A model generated the notes under the pieces. It was given only the letters and a program-made list of their open reading frames with translations, did not search any database and had not been told where the DNA came from. The position numbers and the translations under genes are program-made. A stretch of DNA of 60,327 nt from Candidatus Gastranaerophilales bacterium (GTDB taxonomy: Bacteria > Cyanobacteriota > Vampirovibrionia > Gastranaerophilales > Gastranaerophilaceae). This document shows, piece after piece, positions 24,782 to 33,880 of the stretch (positions are counted from its first letter, which is position 1; each line of letters begins with the position of its first letter). The DNA lies in NCBI GenBank assembly GCA_944323275.1, contig CALUSA010000003.1:1-60327 (forward strand), written 5' to 3'.

Positions 24782-25534
24782 ATGGACTATATACTTGAAA
24801 AAGAATATGCAATAACCTACTACGAACAAAACGTTAAAGGTGATTTAAAAGAGTCTGCATTACTCAATTTCTTGCAGGATATTGCTACAATCAGTGCGGA
24901 AAAACTCGGATTTGGCCCATCTTACATATTTCCTCATAATTATGCGTGGGTGGTTTTAAAATATCATATTGAACTTTATAAAGAGTTAAAAAATCTTGAA
25001 AAACTTATTATTAAAACAGAGTCAAGGGGCACAACAAAACTTTATGCTTTTCGTGATTTTGAACTTTATTCCGCAGACAGAACACTGCTCGGGCGTATTG
25101 TTTCAGCATGGGTATTGATTGATATTGATTCAAGAAAAATTCAGCCGATGCAAACTGCGCTGGATTTTGTAAAATCGTTTGAAAAAAGAGAATCGGATTT
25201 GGATTTTTCAAAAATTGAACAGTTGTCAAATATTGATTGCGCAAAAGAATTTGCTGTAAGGTTTGATGATATTGATGTTAACAGGCATGTTAACAACAGC
25301 AATTATATTATCTGGGCTCTTGAAACGTTGAATCCTGATTTCAGGTTTGAATATTCTCCTGATTCCATTGATATTAAATACAAAAAAGAGTTGAAATTGG
25401 GTGATATTGTTGTTTCTAAAGCACAGATTACAGAAAGTGATAATATAGTCACTCTGCATGATATTACTTCAAAACTGTCAGGTGATGAAATTGCATCTTT
25501 AAAAATTTTGTGGCGCAAATCAGAACCTGTTTAA
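24782..25534 (+). CDS. Acyl-ACP thioesterase
   Basis: Hydrolyses acyl-ACP to free fatty acid (FatA/FatB-like family). The 250-residue protein has two hotdog domains. YEQNVKGDLKESALLNFLQD is in the first, and RFDDIDVNRHVNNSNYIIWA in the second, matching the catalytic Asn/His region of the family. It follows the SPOR gene by 8 bp, last in the operon. Confidence 0.87.
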   Translation: MDYILEKEYAITYYEQNVKGDLKESALLNFLQDIATISAEKLGFGPSYIFPHNYAWVVLKYHIELYKELKNLEKLIIKTESRGTTKLYAFRDFELYSADRTLLGRIVSAWVLIDIDSRKIQPMQTALDFVKSFEKRESDLDFSKIEQLSNIDCAKEFAVRFDDIDVNRHVNNSNYIIWALETLNPDFRFEYSPDSIDIKYKKELKLGDIVVSKAQITESDNIVTLHDITSKLSGDEIASLKILWRKSEPV

Positions 25535-25539
25535 AAAAA

Positions 25540-26865
25540 TTATAAAATAATTTGTGTTCCGACCATCAGCCTGTGTGAATCAACAGCATCATCGTTGTTG
25601 CAGAATACATAGTTAAAAATAAGTTTCAGAGCCTGTCCTTTGAGATAATAATTTGTGCCTAAAGTAAGTTCTTTCCTGTTGTTTTTATTTATATTTCTAT
25701 CAGGGTCAAAATGGTCGTATCTTGCCAAAAGTTCAAGTTTTTTCGTTAAAAAATATCCTGCCGTTACAAAAAAGCCCTGAGAGCGTGCATTTGTCAATCC
25801 TGCTCCGCCGTTAGAACCGTTTGCGTGAGCATATTCAAATTTTGTCCAGAATTTTTTGTATCTGTAGCCGGCATAAGCACCGGTCATATAATAGTTGGTA
25901 CCGTGTTTTTCACCTGACTGTATCCCTGCTCCGGTTATAAGTTTTCCGTATTTTCCGTCTGTTTTTCCGAGTGGTTTTAGGTTAACCCACGCATCAAGTT
26001 CATGTCCGGGGAAAAATGATGTAAAGTTTGTTGATGAACTGTAGATTCCTACATCATAGTCTGCAAGAGAATAATCGCCTCTTAATCTTACTCCGAATTT
26101 TCTCATATTGGATAAATTGCGTGAAATTTGCGATCTGTTTATAAATGAAAGAGTGTAAGGTGATTGTGCACCTTCTATACCTACGCCGGGGCGGGAATTG
26201 CCGATAAGAATTTTGTGATGAGGGATTCTTGAGGATTCAACATAAAAATCTTGAAAAAACGTCTGCATAAACTCCGGATGTGAGCTTCTGTGCGTCGGAT
26301 CCAGCATTATCCTGAAATTTTCTTTGCCGCCTTTAAATTTTCCGTCGAACAGTATGTTTATTAACCCTACATTAAATTTAGAATCTGTATCATCTTTTTC
26401 CTGTATCTCTGTTGAAAAATTCATTTGATACGCTGACCAGAGATGCAGACTGTCCAGCGGACCTTTTTCAAAGTTAAATGTCAATTTGTCTTTTAAAAGC
26501 TGTGCAGGGACGTCTGTTCTTTCTACCTCGAGTTCGTAAATGTCTTTAGTTGTGTCTTTAAGCAGGTGTAACAAAAATGTTTCGGGAGAAGCATTTGCGT
26601 TTTGCGGATTGTAGTTAACAATTCCGCTTCGCAGTTGTATATTGTTTTGTTTGTGTTCACCAGAGGACTCTTGTTTTCCATTTTCTTTATAGATTGTATT
26701 ATCATCAACTGTCGAAACAGGATTGTCATCTGCTTCTGTTGCGTCAAGCATGGTTTCGCTAATGAGCGGTTTTGTATCTGTTTCCAGCACAATAACTTCC
26801 TGAAAGGCACAGGTCGGCTGTCCTGCTGCTAATATAAAAAATATGAAAATAATGAGTTTTTTCAT
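25540..26865 (-). CDS. Outer-membrane porin, OprO/OprP-like
   Basis: A 441-residue protein with a Sec signal peptide (MKKLIIFIFFILAAGQPTCA, cut before FQEV). The rest has alternating aromatic strands typical of a beta-barrel, for example LELLARYDHFDPDRNINKNN and ELTLGTNYYLKGQALKLIF, as in the phosphate-selective porin family. Residues 30-90 are an acidic, probably periplasmic, extension. Substrate not predictable. Single gene, convergent with the thioesterase operon. Confidence 0.75.
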   Translation of the reverse strand: MKKLIIFIFFILAAGQPTCAFQEVIVLETDTKPLISETMLDATEADDNPVSTVDDNTIYKENGKQESSGEHKQNNIQLRSGIVNYNPQNANASPETFLLHLLKDTTKDIYELEVERTDVPAQLLKDKLTFNFEKGPLDSLHLWSAYQMNFSTEIQEKDDTDSKFNVGLINILFDGKFKGGKENFRIMLDPTHRSSHPEFMQTFFQDFYVESSRIPHHKILIGNSRPGVGIEGAQSPYTLSFINRSQISRNLSNMRKFGVRLRGDYSLADYDVGIYSSSTNFTSFFPGHELDAWVNLKPLGKTDGKYGKLITGAGIQSGEKHGTNYYMTGAYAGYRYKKFWTKFEYAHANGSNGGAGLTNARSQGFFVTAGYFLTKKLELLARYDHFDPDRNINKNNRKELTLGTNYYLKGQALKLIFNYVFCNNDDAVDSHRLMVGTQIIL

Positions 26866-26904
26866 TTAACAATCGACCTTATGCCGTAAAAGAATCAGCT
26901 TAAT

Positions 26905-28659
26905 CTACATTCTTTCCGGTGCTTCTACCGCAAGCAGGGAGAGAGCTGTTTTTATAACGGTTGATACTGATTTTATAAGCGCAAGCCTTGCTGCGGAAAG
27001 CTTTTTGTCATCAGTTAAGACTCTTGAAAATGTATAAAACTGGTGGAAGCAGCCTGAAAGCTCTTGCAGATATTTGCAAATCATATACGGTGCTCTGTTT
27101 TTTGCCGCCATTAGTATAAGCGGTTTAAATTCTTCGAGCTTTAAAATTAATTTTTTGGCTGAAGCAGTTGATTTTTCATCATCAACAGACCACAAAAGGT
27201 TTAAATCTGCGTTCATAATAGCTTCGTCCAATTCGTTTTCACTAAACAGCGGAGTAATTTTTTCACCTGTTTCAACGTTAATACGCTCGGTCTTAGCGTT
27301 CCTGAAAATTGAGCAGGCACGGGCATGTGCGTATTGGACATAAAATACGGGGTTGTCATCGGTTTTGGACTTAGCCAGTTCTATATCAAAGTCAAGCGTT
27401 GTGTCTATACTTCTGATTATCATCCAGTATCTGGTGGCATCAACCCCGACTTCGTCAATAAGGTCTTCTAACGTAACCATATTTTTTCTTTTGCCCATAC
27501 GTGTTGCTTCGCCGTTTAAAACAATGTTAACAAGCTGCCCGAGTAGTACTTCAAGTTTGTTCGGGTCGTCGCCAAGAGCTTCTATTGCTGCTTTCATTCT
27601 TGCAACATAACCGTGATGGTCTGCCCCCCAGATATTGATAAGTTTGTCAAAGCCTCTTTGAATTTTATCATGGTGATAAGCAATGTCAGCGGTAAGATAG
27701 GTGTTTGAGCCGTCTGTTTTTTTGAGCACTCTGTCTTGATCATCACCAAAAAGCGATGATTTAAACCATAATGCACCTTCCTTTTCATACAACATTCCAA
27801 GCTCTTTTAACTTATTTACACATTTTTCAACTTTGCCTGATTTGTGTAAATCGGTTTCGGAATAGAAGTTATCAAAATGTGTATGGAATTTATTTAACAG
27901 TTCTTTTTGTAATCCGAGCATTTTGGCTTTGGCAAATGAGCTTAAAATCTCAAGCTGTTCGGTTGTTAAATCTCTATTTAAAGATTTTGCAAGTTCGGGA
28001 TTTTCTTTTACAAAATCTTTTGCAACAGGGATAAGGTAATCACCGGGATAATAAGACTTTCTTTCAATTTCATCAGAAGGGAAGTCTATTTTTTCGCCAA
28101 GTTCTTGTAAAACTCTTATATGCAGAGAACGTCCGAGGTTTTTAATTTGATTTCCTGCATCGTTGATATAAAATTCCTGATATACGTCGTAACCCGCAAA
28201 TTTCAACAGATTAGCGAGTGCACTGCCCATTGCAGCCCAGCGGCCGTGACCTATGTGGAACGGACCAGTGGGATTGGCTGAAACATATTCTAAAATCACT
28301 TTTTGCCCTGAACCAAAGTCGTTTGAACCGTAGTCGGCTTTTTGTTCCATTATTTCTTTAACAATAGCGTTGAGGAAGGATTTTCCGAGTTTAAAGTTTA
28401 TAAAACCTGCGACGGTGGAAATAGTGCAGTCTTCAATATTTATCGCTTCAGCAACAGTTTGTGCAATAGCAGGCGGTGCCATTTTGGCAAATTTTGCCAG
28501 CGCAGAAACATTGACTGCAATATCACCGAATTCTTCATTTTTAGGGATTTCGGCGTTTAATGAAAAATCATCGTCTTCTTTAAGCAGGTTAAGCCTGCCT
28601 GCTTTTGCGGCTGTTTTGATTGCATTTGTCGTAACATCAATAATATATTGTTTTAGCAT
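26905..28659 (-). CDS. argS: Arginyl-tRNA synthetase
   Basis: Class I synthetase, 584 residues. The signature ANPTGPFHIGHGRWA carries the HIGH motif, and ATRMGKRKNMVTLEDL replaces KMSKS, as is normal for many ArgRS. The N-terminal additional domain and the C-terminal helical DALR anticodon-binding domain ending APERM are present. The start ATG has GGGTGG upstream. Confidence 0.97.
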   Translation of the reverse strand: MLKQYIIDVTTNAIKTAAKAGRLNLLKEDDDFSLNAEIPKNEEFGDIAVNVSALAKFAKMAPPAIAQTVAEAINIEDCTISTVAGFINFKLGKSFLNAIVKEIMEQKADYGSNDFGSGQKVILEYVSANPTGPFHIGHGRWAAMGSALANLLKFAGYDVYQEFYINDAGNQIKNLGRSLHIRVLQELGEKIDFPSDEIERKSYYPGDYLIPVAKDFVKENPELAKSLNRDLTTEQLEILSSFAKAKMLGLQKELLNKFHTHFDNFYSETDLHKSGKVEKCVNKLKELGMLYEKEGALWFKSSLFGDDQDRVLKKTDGSNTYLTADIAYHHDKIQRGFDKLINIWGADHHGYVARMKAAIEALGDDPNKLEVLLGQLVNIVLNGEATRMGKRKNMVTLEDLIDEVGVDATRYWMIIRSIDTTLDFDIELAKSKTDDNPVFYVQYAHARACSIFRNAKTERINVETGEKITPLFSENELDEAIMNADLNLLWSVDDEKSTASAKKLILKLEEFKPLILMAAKNRAPYMICKYLQELSGCFHQFYTFSRVLTDDKKLSAARLALIKSVSTVIKTALSLLAVEAPERM

Positions 28660-28731
28660 AATCCACCCTGTAAAATTTATAATTCCACAATGATTATAGC
28701 CAAAACAATATCGAATTAAAATACCGTTGTT

Positions 28732-28896
28732 CTAGTTATTTGTCGAACCGGCAAGCATTCTGCGTTTCATTGCGTAGAAGTAAAATTTATCCATTTCTTC
28801 CATACAGTCATCGATTACCCTGATAAGGTCAATCAAATCCTGTTGTATTTTTATATGCTGTAATTGATTTTCATCGTATTCGTTGTTGTATTCCAT
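28732..28896 (-). CDS. Small hypothetical acidic protein
   Basis: A 54-residue helical protein (MEYNNEYDENQLQHIKIQQD ...). The start is the ATG at 28896 with GGGAGT 5 bp upstream; the frame extends further without a start signal. Asp/Glu-rich with a Met-rich end. Function unknown. It precedes argS on the same strand with 72 bp between. Confidence 0.55.
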   Translation of the reverse strand: MEYNNEYDENQLQHIKIQQDLIDLIRVIDDCMEEMDKFYFYAMKRRMLAGSTNN

Positions 28897-29158
28897 ATGT
28901 ACTCCCTGTTTAGAAATCACATGGAATATATCGGCATTTTTCTTTTTTACTTTAAAAAATTCCATTTAATTGTTAAAAAATGTAAATTTCGGAATTTCAG
29001 AAAAAAATCTTTTTATAAATATAATTTTTATGCAAAAATTACCTCAAAACATTGAGGATTATTAACTTTCGATAAGTTTTTAATTGACAAAATACGTTAA
29101 AATTTTTAATATTATATTTATAGTAATAAATACTAGAATAGTTAAATGGAGAAAACTA

Positions 29159-30214
29159 ATGGTCACAAAAGCCTACACGGATGATGAATTTGAGTCACTT
29201 ATTTCACAATATGATTACAAATTTCAAAAAGGCGATTTAGTCAAAGGTATGGTATGCGGATATGATTCCGAAGGTGTAATCGTAGATATAGGTGCTAAAA
29301 CATCAGCCTGTGTTCCGGAACGAGAAGCAAGAATTGACAACTCTGTACCGGTTGAAGAAGCACTTAAAAAAGGAGAAGTGTACGAATTTCTTATAATTAA
29401 AGAAGAAGATGAAGACGGTCGTTTTATGCTTTCGCATAAAAAAGTCGCAATGGCATACGCCTGGAAAGAGCTGGAAGAACTCAAAGAAAAAGATGAAACT
29501 GTTGAAGGAACAGTTGTTTCTGTTGTTAAAGGCGGTGTTTTAGTAGAAATTAAAGGTGTAAGAGGCTTTGTTCCGTCAAGTCATCTGAGAGCAAAAGATA
29601 CAGACAATATTGTAGGTCAAAAAATTGAATTAAAGATACTTTCGCTTGATCCTGCACAGAATAACTTTATCCTTTCTAACAAAAAGGTTTATTCGGATAA
29701 TCTGGAAGAAACTAAAGAAAATATGTTTTCTAACCTTGAAGTCGGTCAGGTTGTAAAAGGTGAAGTTGTTCGTATCACTGATTTTGGAGCTTTTGTCGAT
29801 ATAGGCGGAATGGATGGATTGCTTCCTCTGTCGCAGATGTCATGGCGTTGGGTTGATCATCCGTCAGATATTTTAAAAATTGCTGATACAATTAATGTTG
29901 AAATTATCGGTATTGACCATGACAAACAGCGTGTCAGCCTCAGTTTGAAAAATCTTGAAGCTGATCCCTGGATTGAAGCTAAAAAACAGATTAAGGAAGG
30001 CGATAAGGTTGAGGGTACAATTACACGTATAAAACATTTCGGTGCTTTTGTTGAAGTGTTTGCCGGTGTTGAAGCTCTCCTGCCGAATAATGAGGTTGTG
30101 GAATACCAGAATAAAAACGGTTGCATTTTAGCTCCCGGTGATAAAATTAAAACAACTATTATTAAATTTAATCCGGATGACAGAAGAATCAGTCTTAGCA
30201 TAGATTCGGAATAA
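29159..30214 (+). CDS. rpsA: 30S ribosomal protein S1
   Basis: A 351-residue protein with four S1 RNA-binding domains, starting around residues 20 (GDLVKGMVCGYDSEGVIVDI), 108 (VEGTVVSVVKGGVLVEI), 193 (VKGEVVRITDFGAFVDI) and 279 (VEGTITRIKHFGAFVEV). This is shorter than the six-domain E. coli S1 and closer to cyanobacterial S1. It helps mRNA binding to the 30S subunit. Start ATG at 29159 has GGAG 8 bp upstream. Confidence 0.88.
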   Translation: MVTKAYTDDEFESLISQYDYKFQKGDLVKGMVCGYDSEGVIVDIGAKTSACVPEREARIDNSVPVEEALKKGEVYEFLIIKEEDEDGRFMLSHKKVAMAYAWKELEELKEKDETVEGTVVSVVKGGVLVEIKGVRGFVPSSHLRAKDTDNIVGQKIELKILSLDPAQNNFILSNKKVYSDNLEETKENMFSNLEVGQVVKGEVVRITDFGAFVDIGGMDGLLPLSQMSWRWVDHPSDILKIADTINVEIIGIDHDKQRVSLSLKNLEADPWIEAKKQIKEGDKVEGTITRIKHFGAFVEVFAGVEALLPNNEVVEYQNKNGCILAPGDKIKTTIIKFNPDDRRISLSIDSE

Positions 30215-30231
30215 TAATTTAAATAAATAAC

Positions 30232-30272
30232 AAAAAACAGGCGGACAAAACAAAATACCCGCCTGTTTTTTT
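30232..30272 (+). terminator. Intrinsic terminator after rpsA
   Basis: AAACAGGCGG pairs with CCGCCTGTTT and is followed by a T run. It may act in both directions for the convergent gcv operon. Confidence 0.9.
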
Positions 30273-30303
30273 ATAAGTTGCTATAAAGTTTTAAAAACGG
30301 CAA

Positions 30304-31557
30304 TTAAATTGCAAAATAGACATAATTGTCAATTTCTGTATCAGTGTTCATTTCTGTTGTACAGACAAGAACCCTGTTGTTGTCCAGTTTTATACCGCCT
30401 AAAATTTTGTTTTCTTTTAAATTAGCTAAAAATTCATCTGCATTGTTAACTTTTAGTACAAATTCATTAAAAAAGTTTTTTGATTGAAGCTCAAAACCTT
30501 TATCCATAAGTTTTTCTGCTAATGTGTGCGCATTTTTTGAGCTTAAAAGCGCAGCATCTCTTAAGCCTTTTATCCCCATAACGGTTAAATATACTGTTGT
30601 CTGCAGAGCGACAAGTGCCTGATTTGAACAAATGTTGCTTGTGGCTTTTTCACGTCTTATATGTTGTTCACGTGTCTGTAAGGTAAGACAAAAAGCCTGA
30701 TTACCGTCTGAGTCTACTGTTCTGCCTACAACACGACCCGGCATTTGCCTTTTATATTTATCCAGGCATGCAAAATAGGCACCGTATGGTCCGCCAAAAG
30801 AGAGGGAATTTCCTGCAGGCTGCAAATTTCCTACCATAATATCACATTGGGGCGGTTCTAATATGGCAAGTGAAATTAAATCGCAGCAGCAAATAAGCAT
30901 TGTTTTGGAATCGGTAATTTTTTCTTTAAGCTGTTCAACATTGTGTATTGCCCCGAAATAATCCGGCGTTTGAAGCAATACACAGGCGATATCGTTACCT
31001 ATTACACTTAAATCATCTGATACTTCTATATCGGCAGCCTGAGCGTAGGTGTTTACAACCTGACGGTACTGGGGGTTAAGGCGTTTGCATACCAGTACTT
31101 TTTTTCTGCCGGTGATTCTGACTGCCATAAGAATTGCTTCTGCGCAGGCTGTTGCCGTGTCGTACATAGAAGCATTGGAAACCTCCATATTAGTCAAATT
31201 GCAAATCATAGACTGGTATTCATATATAGATTGCAATGTACCTTGAGATATTTCTGCCTGATAAGGTGTGTATGCGGTGTTAAATTCAAATCTTGAAGCT
31301 ATTTGAGAAACACAGGCGGGTATAAAATGTTTAGAAGCACCGCCGCCTAAAAAGCAGGCATAATCCGTTTTGTTTGCCGCAGCAAGCTTTTTTATTTCTT
31401 TTGTCACATCAAGCTCGGACAGACCTTTACCGAGATTTAAGCCATCAATTTTAATATCGACTGGCAAAGACCTGTACAGGTCATCACAGGATTGTAAACC
31501 GATTGAATTGAGCATATCCAATCGTTCTTTATTAGTATGTGCTTCAAAATTAATCAT
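30304..31557 (-). CDS. gcvPA: Glycine dehydrogenase subunit 1
   Basis: One half of the split P-protein of the glycine cleavage system, decarboxylating glycine. The 417-residue protein has SQGTLQSIYEYQSMICNLT, SLSFGGPYGAYFACLDKY and TREQHIRREKATSNIC, all typical. The PLP-binding Lys lies in subunit 2 (gcvPB), which normally follows but is not present here. Last gene of gcvT-gcvH-gcvPA, 5 bp from gcvH. Confidence 0.93.
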   Translation of the reverse strand: MINFEAHTNKERLDMLNSIGLQSCDDLYRSLPVDIKIDGLNLGKGLSELDVTKEIKKLAAANKTDYACFLGGGASKHFIPACVSQIASRFEFNTAYTPYQAEISQGTLQSIYEYQSMICNLTNMEVSNASMYDTATACAEAILMAVRITGRKKVLVCKRLNPQYRQVVNTYAQAADIEVSDDLSVIGNDIACVLLQTPDYFGAIHNVEQLKEKITDSKTMLICCCDLISLAILEPPQCDIMVGNLQPAGNSLSFGGPYGAYFACLDKYKRQMPGRVVGRTVDSDGNQAFCLTLQTREQHIRREKATSNICSNQALVALQTTVYLTVMGIKGLRDAALLSSKNAHTLAEKLMDKGFELQSKNFFNEFVLKVNNADEFLANLKENKILGGIKLDNNRVLVCTTEMNTDTEIDNYVYFAI

Positions 31558-31562
31558 TTTAT

Positions 31563-31946
31563 TTATTCAATTTCTTCTTTGTAATCTGAATATTCAAGCA
31601 GGTCACCTGATTCTGCCTGAGCGTCAGGGCTTTCTATTTTTACAAGCCAGCCTTCTTCAAACGGGCTTTCATTAAGAATTTCCGGTGATTCTACAATTTT
31701 TTCGTTTACTTCAATAATTTTTCCGCCAACGGGCATATATATTTCTGAGGCAGCTTTAACCGATTCAACTGTTGCAAAAACTTCACCTTTGGAAAATTCT
31801 GAACCGGTTTCCGGTAATTCAACAAAAACGATATCACCTAATTGTTCAACAGCGTAGTCAGTTAAGCCGACAGTATAAACGGAATTTCCGTCTTCCAGTA
31901 AATATTCATGGCTTTTGGAACATAAAATACCTTCCGGCACAATCAT
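31563..31946 (-). CDS. gcvH: Glycine cleavage system H protein
   Basis: Lipoyl carrier of the glycine cleavage system, 127 residues. The lipoylated residue should be Lys64 in ATVESVKAASEIYMP, and the GDIVFVELPETGSEF block precedes it. Translation signal GGAGATAAACT lies before the ATG. It sits 20 bp after gcvT. Confidence 0.96.
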   Translation of the reverse strand: MIVPEGILCSKSHEYLLEDGNSVYTVGLTDYAVEQLGDIVFVELPETGSEFSKGEVFATVESVKAASEIYMPVGGKIIEVNEKIVESPEILNESPFEEGWLVKIESPDAQAESGDLLEYSDYKEEIE

Positions 31947-31966
31947 AGTTTATCTCCTATATATGT

Positions 31967-33073
31967 CTAATTTATTTTATATCTCTTGGCTACAAATGGT
32001 CTTTTGACAACTTTTGCTTTGTATAACTTATTTCTTACCATAATTTCTATGGTTTCGTCCAGTGTTATATTATCCTTTGTATCAACATACCCCATGGCAA
32101 TATTTTTATCAAGGGTCGGTGAGTATCCGCCGCTTGAAACAACACCTGTTTTGTGTCCTTGAAAATATATTTCGTACCCGTGTCTTGGTATTGCTCTTTC
32201 TGTCATTTCAAGACCTATGAGCTTTTTGGATACACCGTTTTTTATCTGGGATAATATAACATTTTTGCCGGTATAATCCTCTTTTTTATCAGCGGGAATA
32301 GACCATTTTAAACCTGCTTCAATAGGGGTTATGTCTTCGTTCAAATCGTTGCCGTAAAGCATAAGTGCGGCTTCAAGACGCAGAGTATCTCTTGCCCCCA
32401 GCCCTACAGGTTTTATTTTGAATTCTTCTCCTTCTTTAAAAATCATGTCCCATAGCTTTAGCGCATATTCATTTTTGATTATAAATTCAAAACCGTCTTC
32501 GCCAGTGTAACCCGTTCTTGCAATGTAGCCTTCAATACCGTTGAGGCTAAAAGTTTTTATTGTAAAGAAATGAGGTTGTTCTTCTTCTTTTAAACCGAGT
32601 TTTTTAACTATTTTACCGGCGTTTGGTCCTTGCAGGGCAATCATTGAAAATTCGTTTGATTTATTCTCTAAGATAATCTCAAATCCTTTTGCTTTACTGG
32701 TCAGCCATTCAAAATCTTTTTGTACATTGGCTGCATTCGCTATTATAAGATAGAGTTCTTTATCAAGGTGATAAATTATTAAATCGTCTGTCAAACCGCC
32801 GTTATCCCGTGTAAGCTGGCAATATTCGGCTTTTTGAATCATTAATTTGGCAATATCCTGCGGTACAATGCTTTGCAAAAAATCAACAGCCTGCTTGCCG
32901 CTTACAAAAATCTGCCCCATGTGGGAAACATCAAAAACCCCTGCGGAATTTCTTACGGTTTTATGTTCTTCAATAATGCTTGTATATTGCACCGGCATAT
33001 CCCAGCCGCCGAATTCAACCATTTTTGCACCGAGTTCAATATGTTTATTATATAGTACTGTTTTGTTTCCCAT
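31967..33073 (-). CDS. gcvT: Glycine cleavage system T protein (aminomethyltransferase)
   Basis: Transfers the methylene of the lipoyl-bound aminomethyl group to tetrahydrofolate. The 368-residue protein has MVEFGGWDMPVQYTSIIEEH, GVFDVSHMGQI, YIARTGYTGEDGFEF and GLGARDTLRLEAALMLYG. The start is the ATG at 33073 with TTGAGG upstream. First gene of the operon. A TTGACA -35 box lies upstream; no glycine riboswitch was recognised. Confidence 0.95.
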   Translation of the reverse strand: MGNKTVLYNKHIELGAKMVEFGGWDMPVQYTSIIEEHKTVRNSAGVFDVSHMGQIFVSGKQAVDFLQSIVPQDIAKLMIQKAEYCQLTRDNGGLTDDLIIYHLDKELYLIIANAANVQKDFEWLTSKAKGFEIILENKSNEFSMIALQGPNAGKIVKKLGLKEEEQPHFFTIKTFSLNGIEGYIARTGYTGEDGFEFIIKNEYALKLWDMIFKEGEEFKIKPVGLGARDTLRLEAALMLYGNDLNEDITPIEAGLKWSIPADKKEDYTGKNVILSQIKNGVSKKLIGLEMTERAIPRHGYEIYFQGHKTGVVSSGGYSPTLDKNIAMGYVDTKDNITLDETIEIMVRNKLYKAKVVKRPFVAKRYKIN

Positions 33074-33188
33074 TTTGTGCCTCAACACAATAAATATTAG
33101 CTGTATTATATTATGTTTTAGGCTATTTTTTATCAGTTGTCAACTTTTTTACGCAGTCTGTATAATAACTGTCGTCGGCTTTTTAAAC

Positions 33189-33231
33189 TTTAAAGGTGTA
33201 CAATTTTTGATTAATTTTGTACACCTTTAAA
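33189..33231. terminator. 15-bp perfect inverted repeat between gcvT and the next gene
   Basis: TTTAAAGGTGTACAA and TTGTACACCTTTAAA around a 13-bp loop. It lies downstream of the minus-strand gene ending at 33260, so a terminator is likely, although the trailing T run is poor; an operator for gcvT is the alternative. Confidence 0.5.
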
Positions 33232-33259
33232 TAGCTTTTCATATATGTAAAATTAGTTT

Positions 33260-33673
33260 TTAGTTTTCAGGCATTTGGGCTTTTTGCTTTGCAATCATCT
33301 TTTTTTGCACTTCAGCTATTGCGTCTTTAGCTGCAATGATTTCTTGTTGGACACCAATAAAGTTTTTCAATTCTTTGTTATTTTCTTTTTGTACAAGAAA
33401 AGCATTTGTTAAAATTTTGTTTTGTTTTTTAGTTTTAATATAGTCTTTTATTGTTTTAACAATTACTGCGCCTGCAGAAGCTGCAAACAGCGTAAGTGCT
33501 GCATATTTTCCGACTTTTTTAGGATTTTTTTTAACAAATTCAATAGAATCTTTTGTAAGATTTTTTGCATATTTAATTTGTTCGTTAATAAACGGTTTTA
33601 CCGTATTATCAAAAGTGTTTTTGGCATCTTTTTTATATTTTTGAAAAGTATCTGTAACATTTGATATTTTCAT
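33260..33673 (-). CDS. Small membrane-anchored helical protein
   Basis: A 137-residue protein: amphipathic Lys-rich helix at 1-55, one membrane helix at about 58-78 (YAALTLFAASAGAVIVKTI), then a charged coiled-coil tail (EIIAAKDAIAEVQKKMIAKQ). Start ATG at 33673 has GAGGTG upstream. Function unknown. Confidence 0.65.
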   Translation of the reverse strand: MKISNVTDTFQKYKKDAKNTFDNTVKPFINEQIKYAKNLTKDSIEFVKKNPKKVGKYAALTLFAASAGAVIVKTIKDYIKTKKQNKILTNAFLVQKENNKELKNFIGVQQEIIAAKDAIAEVQKKMIAKQKAQMPEN

Positions 33674-33880
33674 TTCACACCTCACTAATTAACAGTATTA
33701 TAAAGTATTCAAAATATTAAATTTTGCTTGTTTCTTGATGAAAGTTTACAAAATTATACAATTGTAAAGTTATGTAAATAATATATAAAAAATATATATC
33801 AAGAGTGTCAATTTTTGGCTCTAAAAAGTTTTTATTTATATGTAAAGTAAATTTTTTAAGTAAGAAAGAGAGTATATAAA

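Noticed and set aside
33074-33259. Glycine riboswitch before gcvT
   Set aside because: No tandem aptamer landmarks; only a plain inverted repeat and promoter hexamers.
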